This document shows positions 11,893-16,003 of a stretch of 16,003 nucleotides of DNA, piece after piece. The position numbers and the translations under genes were made by a program. The first letter of the stretch is position 1, and each line of letters starts with the position of its first letter. Location of the stretch: contig KV908634.1 of assembly GCA_002005505.1 (NCBI GenBank), positions 129,108 to 145,110 on the forward strand, given 5' to 3'. Under the pieces are notes generated by a model. It did no database searches. It worked only from the letters and a program-made list of their open reading frames with translations, and was not told the DNA's origin. The DNA comes from Botryococcus braunii. Taxonomy: Eukaryota; Chlorophyta; Trebouxiophyceae.

Positions 11893-14827
11893 TCAACCCT
11901 TCTTTCCAACACGCAACAGCCTGGCTTTTTGGACCTTGCTGAGCCTCCTCTTTGGCTCCTCCTGCAAAAATAAACCCCACATTACTTCAACATCTTGCAC
12001 CATCATGTGCAGCATACAATCCTGTCACCACGTGCCCCATGTGAAGCCGCTGTTCTGAAACATCTTCAACTTGAAAACCATGGAAGCCCCCACTCAAGAT
12101 TCAGGTGGCCAACATACCGCATGAGCTTCCCTCAATCACAGTGACCCCTTCATGAAGCCTTCTCTGTCATGACAAACACGAGTTACGATGAATATACATA
12201 CAGATGCCCCCCCCCCCTTTCTTCTCCCTCCCTCCCTCGTTCACTCTCCCCCCCCCCCCCTCTCTCCCTCCCTCCCTCTCCCCCCATCTCTCCCTCCCCT
12301 TAGAACGGTCTTCCTCACAAAACACTTCAAGAGACAACGAGTCCGAGTGCGCATACAAAATCTAGGACATGGAGATGAGGACCCTGCAGGTACAACTGAC
12401 ATGCCCTGCGCCATGTTTTTCTAGCTGTACATCTGCCAAACTATCATGTCTACGAAAGGGGGTTAGAGGAGGGGCAAGGGATTGCAACGTACCGCTTGTT
12501 CCGCCTTGATCGCAGACTCCCTCTCAGCAAGGACCAGCTCAATGTGACAAGGAGACGACATGTAAGCTGCAAAACCCACATCCTCGTTAGAGAGCTTCAC
12601 TCTCTCCTTAAGCGTGGAAACATATAGACGAATTACGTTCCCCGCCTTTCTGACTGGCCCCCAAAATGCTCTTGAGCTGCACCATGCAATTGCTGTGCTC
12701 AAAGCCCACTCCAGGTTCCAATAATCTGTAAATGTCACCGCAATTTTCAAAAATCAGGGAAAATCGTTGCATCACAACTGAATGCTTCCGCAAATTATGC
12801 CAGTTGAAAACATCTCTAAATCACAATACCAAATATTGTAGCATGTTACCTTGTAGTATGCTACCGGCAGTCATTTGACCATTGCAATCCAAGAACTACC
12901 CCACACAGAATATGGTAGCGCCCGTGAAAACAAAAGCAGAACGACTCTCTCTGTTCAGAAGTGCAAGGTCCGTTTGGAACCTTCCATAGATGACGCTTCT
13001 GGGCAAAAACTAAACAGACAGGTCGTTCTAGACACTAATCGCCCAGGCACATCTGATCGTTATCATGCAATATGAGCATCATTTGCTCGCCCTCTCCAAG
13101 GCTGCAACAGTGTCGCTTGGTGCTCCAATGCCCGCAACAACAGGCTAAGGTAAGAAGATAAGAAATTAAGGTAAGTAAATGCAGCTGTCGTGGGTTTCTT
13201 ACGATTGATGCGACCGTGAGCACGATATGTTCTCCTCCTCTGCTTCTGAGCCTTGTTGACTTGGATGTGAGAGATGTACATATTGTCCGTGTCAAGACCC
13301 TTGACCTACATCCAACCCCGCCTCCCAAATTTTGGTCCAGCCCTCCCAAAGAAAAAATAATAATACTAATAGTAAATAAATAAAATCACAAACCAATAAA
13401 ACGTTTGATTGCCCTCACAGCCAGTAGCCATGTTTCATATCCCACGTCTCTTTCAACTTACAATAGCAAGGCCCCAAGGAAGACAAAACAGAGATGGTGG
13501 AAGCAGCGGAGTCACATCAACACTGCCCGGCACAAAGGTAACTCAGTACACTCGAGCCTCTCAAGCCTGCTTCAGTATTGCACGTCCCAATCCCTCCTCT
13601 TATTTAACACCCAGCTTCTCCAGGACCAATAAAGAGGTGGAATCACCAAAATCAGTGCTTGCTGCTTAACAGCCAATACCCAAGGAATGGATGCACTCGT
13701 GCAGAAAGACAGCCATGGACTTCACAGCTGAAACTCAGGGTTGATTTCCCCCTCTTTCAGCATAGGGTTAAACACAAAGACAAACAGTGTGAAAACACAA
13801 TGACAAAATCCTTTGCCGCTATCAATGTCCCGCACAGCGCGTGGAGAAAGAATAAGAGCATTACAACTCAACTTTTACATTGCACTCAGCCTGGCACAAA
13901 CAATTTCCCCAGCACAAGGCCACCACATGAACCCATGGTCCTTAAAGGCCGTACTCGTCACCAATGCCACATGCGGCACCCCTGATCTGCATTCGATATC
14001 AACGATTGTAGGAAAAGCGTACCTCTGCATTGCTCTCTGCATTCTTTAGTAGCCCCAGGAGAAACTCCACAGACTTTACTGGCCAGCGACCCTGCCCAGT
14101 TGTGGAGCCTTCGTTCTTGGCCTGTGCTGTGCGGCCCACGCCACCACAAAACCTGTGGAATGGGATGACGCGCTGATGCTTCTTTACAGCCTCCAAGTAC
14201 GCCTTCGCCTTGGTCAGGTCCATCAGCCGGATAGCCATGGCGGCCTCCCGCGTGTTCTTGAAATGCGTGCGAAGGTCCGAGCCCCTTGCCTGCACATTCA
14301 GCAAACCAAAGTACATTCAACACCCCCGCCTACAATCCAACAGCACAAAATGATAACACCTAGCCAACCCACACGAGTATACAAAAAACCACTGGCCTTT
14401 CCCTGGCCTGACTATACATAACAATGGGGTGGGGAGTGTAGGGCTCTCGCCCCAATCTTCCTCTTCCTCAATGACTTCTACTGTGCAACCCAACCTCGAC
14501 TTGACAAGCAAAAAAAATGCTGAACATGCCACTTTACTTTTACTGATGATGCAAAAGTATTCACAACCCATTCCTTGAGCCTCCATCGCAGTTACAGTCG
14601 TGCGTGTAGATCACGCACTACGGTGAGGGTGATCACCTTGCATGCCTTGGTTGGATTATCCGGTTCCCTTGCATACCTGTGACCAGCAAGAATACGTCAA
14701 ATGAACTGTTATCGCCTTAAACAAGAAGGCAAACCAACTAAGCCAACAAGCGACTGCCCAGACTGCAACACCGGAAAGATACAAGGGGACCTAAACAATT
14801 TGAAAGGCAGGATACTCACTTCACCAT
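11893..14827 (-). CDS. RPL17: 60S ribosomal protein L17 (uL22), 6 exons, 186 aa
   Basis: Exons: 14827-14820, 14676-14637, 14289-14023, 13305-13203, 12566-12493, 11961-11893. All introns are GT-AG, phases agree, and the total is 561 bases ending in TGA. The protein is a cytosolic large-subunit component near the exit of the peptide tunnel. The first splice interrupts codon 3 to give [16 protein letters not shown], the expected N-terminus. Further family landmarks are [17 protein letters not shown] (from residue 17), [75 protein letters not shown] and [11 protein letters not shown]. The 22-residue last exon is a basic tail ([20 protein letters not shown]). Length fits the usual 175-185 residues. 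The first coding exon contributes only eight bases. Introns 3 to 5 are long (717, 636 and 531 bases), and the last is G-rich on the sense strand. The gene sits head to head with NMD3. Confidence 0.97.
12207..12300. repeat. Pyrimidine tract with C11 and C13 runs (G-rich on RPL17 sense strand)
   Basis: It lies in intron 5 of RPL17. The plus strand is almost all C and T, with C runs at 12207-12217 and 12248-12260 and several CCCTCC units. The transcribed RNA therefore has many close runs of three or more G, a strong G-quadruplex pattern. The open frames here are artefacts of low complexity. Confidence 0.9.
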
Positions 14828-15136
14828 CTTTCCTGAGCAGCAACTGTCGCTGCTTCACTGCTATGTCTATCAACAACTGGGTAGAGGCCATGCCGAAGAG
14901 CGAAAGGCGGCTGCATCCGGCGCCAGGTGAGAAAACCCTAAGGGATTTCATTTCATGTCTCGCACGTGCGATGTTGCATGTACTGCTTGAAGATATCGTA
15001 CCGCTTGGAGGCCGCTGTCCCCGATCGCACACAACGACGAACATGGTCATTTTCGGATAGTAACACCGTCTACAACTTATTTTATTTTAAAATTTGTCCT
15101 CAAAAAATATCTGTGTCTGGGAACACGTGGATTGCA
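14828..15136. promoter_or_regulatory. Divergent RPL17/NMD3 promoter region with telo-box
   Basis: The 309 bases between the two start codons must hold both 5' UTRs and both promoters unless unseen upstream exons exist. AAACCCTAA at 14933-14941 is the plant telo-box, known from promoters of plant ribosomal protein and elongation factor genes. A 12-bp palindrome, TCGCACGTGCGA (14960-14971), carries a CACGTG core, and a second CACGTG lies at 15124-15129, eight bases before the NMD3 start. An A/T-rich stretch (about 15076-15095) lies on the NMD3 side. The transcription starts are not known. An open frame on each strand crosses the region, but neither looks conserved. Confidence 0.72.
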
Positions 15137-15778
15137 ATGGACTGGGCGGCGGTCCCAACGGCAGGGGCGGCGCAGAGCTTTTTTATACCTCCAGAAACGA
15201 GAGGCAACGTGTATGTATCTTCAACTAGTTTTCATTCCCGTGATTCAATTTGTAGTTCTTTAATTTCCATGCCCCCTCTTCTCTCGTCTGTACGCGACGT
15301 ATGACCCACTGAAGAGTTTGTGCGCAGAATGTTACTTTGAGTGTCATCGCATATGGCCATACGTATCATTACAGGAAATTTTATCTGATTACGGTGAAAT
15401 GGTTGTTTTCGGACACATTCCTTAGATTAATGAGGGCCCTGGAGGTCGTGCGGCTTCTTAGGTTTACATTGAACGACCGGCAATTCACTTTGAAGTATGA
15501 ATAAACTGTATTGACTTGTTATCCCTGACCATCGGTGTGACCGTGCCAGACTGTGCTGCTTATGTGGAACGAGTATCCCTCCAAACCGCACGAGTATGTG
15601 CATTGCTTGCATCCGGTCTCAAGTCGACATAACAGAAGGGATACAGAAGCAAGTGTCGATCTTATGGTGCAAAGAATGCGAACGGTACCTGCAGCCACCA
15701 AAGCATTGGGTCCGGGCAGCTCTGGAATCCAAGGAACTGCTTACCTTTTGCTTGAAGCGCATAAAGGGGCTGTCCAAG
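15137..15778 (+). CDS. NMD3: 60S ribosomal export protein NMD3, N-terminal part (3' partial)
   Basis: Exon 1 is 15137-15210 and exon 2 is 15550-15778; the intron is GTATGT...CCAG and the join (phase 2) makes a Val codon. The following intron begins GTACAG at 15779 and runs off the window. NMD3 binds the nascent 60S subunit and recruits the export receptor through its C-terminal signal, which is outside the window. The visible 101 residues hold the zinc-binding Cys pairs C27/C28-C30, C42-C45 and C65-C68. Family landmarks are GNVLCCLCG across the splice, MCIACIRSQVDITEGI, WCKECERYLQPPKHW and LESKELLTFCLKRIKGLSK. The start at 15137 gives a 24-residue leader before the first Cys pair, similar to plant NMD3. 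No other start in frame fits as well. Confidence 0.95.
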
Positions 15779-15881
15779 GTACAGTAATGGAATGCTAGTC
15801 AATTGGGAGTATCATAACTTTTCTGGAGGGTGTCCTGTCCTGCATTTACTTTATCCTCCCCCACCCTAATCTTCTGCCCCT

Positions 15882-15963
15882 CCCCCCCCCCCCCCCCCCC
15901 CCTCCCCCCCCCCCCCCTCTCCTCTCTCCCTCTCCCTCTCTCTCTCTCTCCTCTCTCTCTCTC

Positions 15964-16003
<40 letters not shown>
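15882..16003. repeat. C21-T-C14 run followed by (CT)n
   Basis: It lies at the start of NMD3 intron 2. Twenty-one C (15882-15902) and fourteen C (15904-15917) are followed by imperfect CT repeats up to the last base of the window, so the repeat end is not seen. Confidence 0.95.

Noticed and set aside
14709..15060. Open frames of 113 and 119 codons on opposite strands across the RPL17/NMD3 divergent region
   Set aside because: They overlap the inferred RPL17 exon 1 and 5' UTRs in other frames and have no family similarity.

Overview
The window is eukaryotic nuclear DNA. It has multi-exon genes with GT-AG introns of about 90 to 1130 bases, large non-coding gaps and many microsatellites. A plant-type ZIFL-like transporter and a telo-box (AAACCCTAA) in a ribosomal-protein promoter point to an alga or other member of the green lineage, but the lineage is not certain. 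No bacterial operon, CRISPR array, rRNA or convincing tRNA is visible.

Layout, left to right. Positions 3-2341 (+) hold the C-terminal half of a major facilitator transporter of the zinc-induced-facilitator-like type, in three exons. Its two introns carry long (CT)n(GT)n and (CA)n tracts and a 47-base minisatellite. Positions 2342-4956 are intergenic, between two convergent genes, with several inverted repeats. Positions 4957-9051 (-) hold a complete 11-exon gene, rebuilt here exon by exon, for a 626-residue protein of a conserved ATP-grasp-like family whose substrate I do not know. Positions 9052-11892 hold no gene I can support, only palindromes and a poly-C/poly-G block. Positions 11893-14827 (-) hold a complete six-exon gene for cytosolic ribosomal protein RPL17 (uL22). 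Positions 14828-15136 are a compact divergent promoter. Positions 15137-15778 (+) hold the first two exons of NMD3, the 60S export adaptor, which runs off the window through a C-rich/CT-rich intron.

The clearest functional link is the head-to-head RPL17/NMD3 pair. One gene encodes a structural protein of the 60S subunit and the other an export factor for the same subunit, and their start codons are 309 bases apart around a telo-box. The most interesting protein is the ATP-grasp-like one. Its putative metal-binding E-x-N motif lies before the nucleotide-binding loop, an order that suggests a circularly permuted ATP-grasp fold. All exon boundaries were inferred by eye from splice consensus, reading phase and family similarity, without transcript data.
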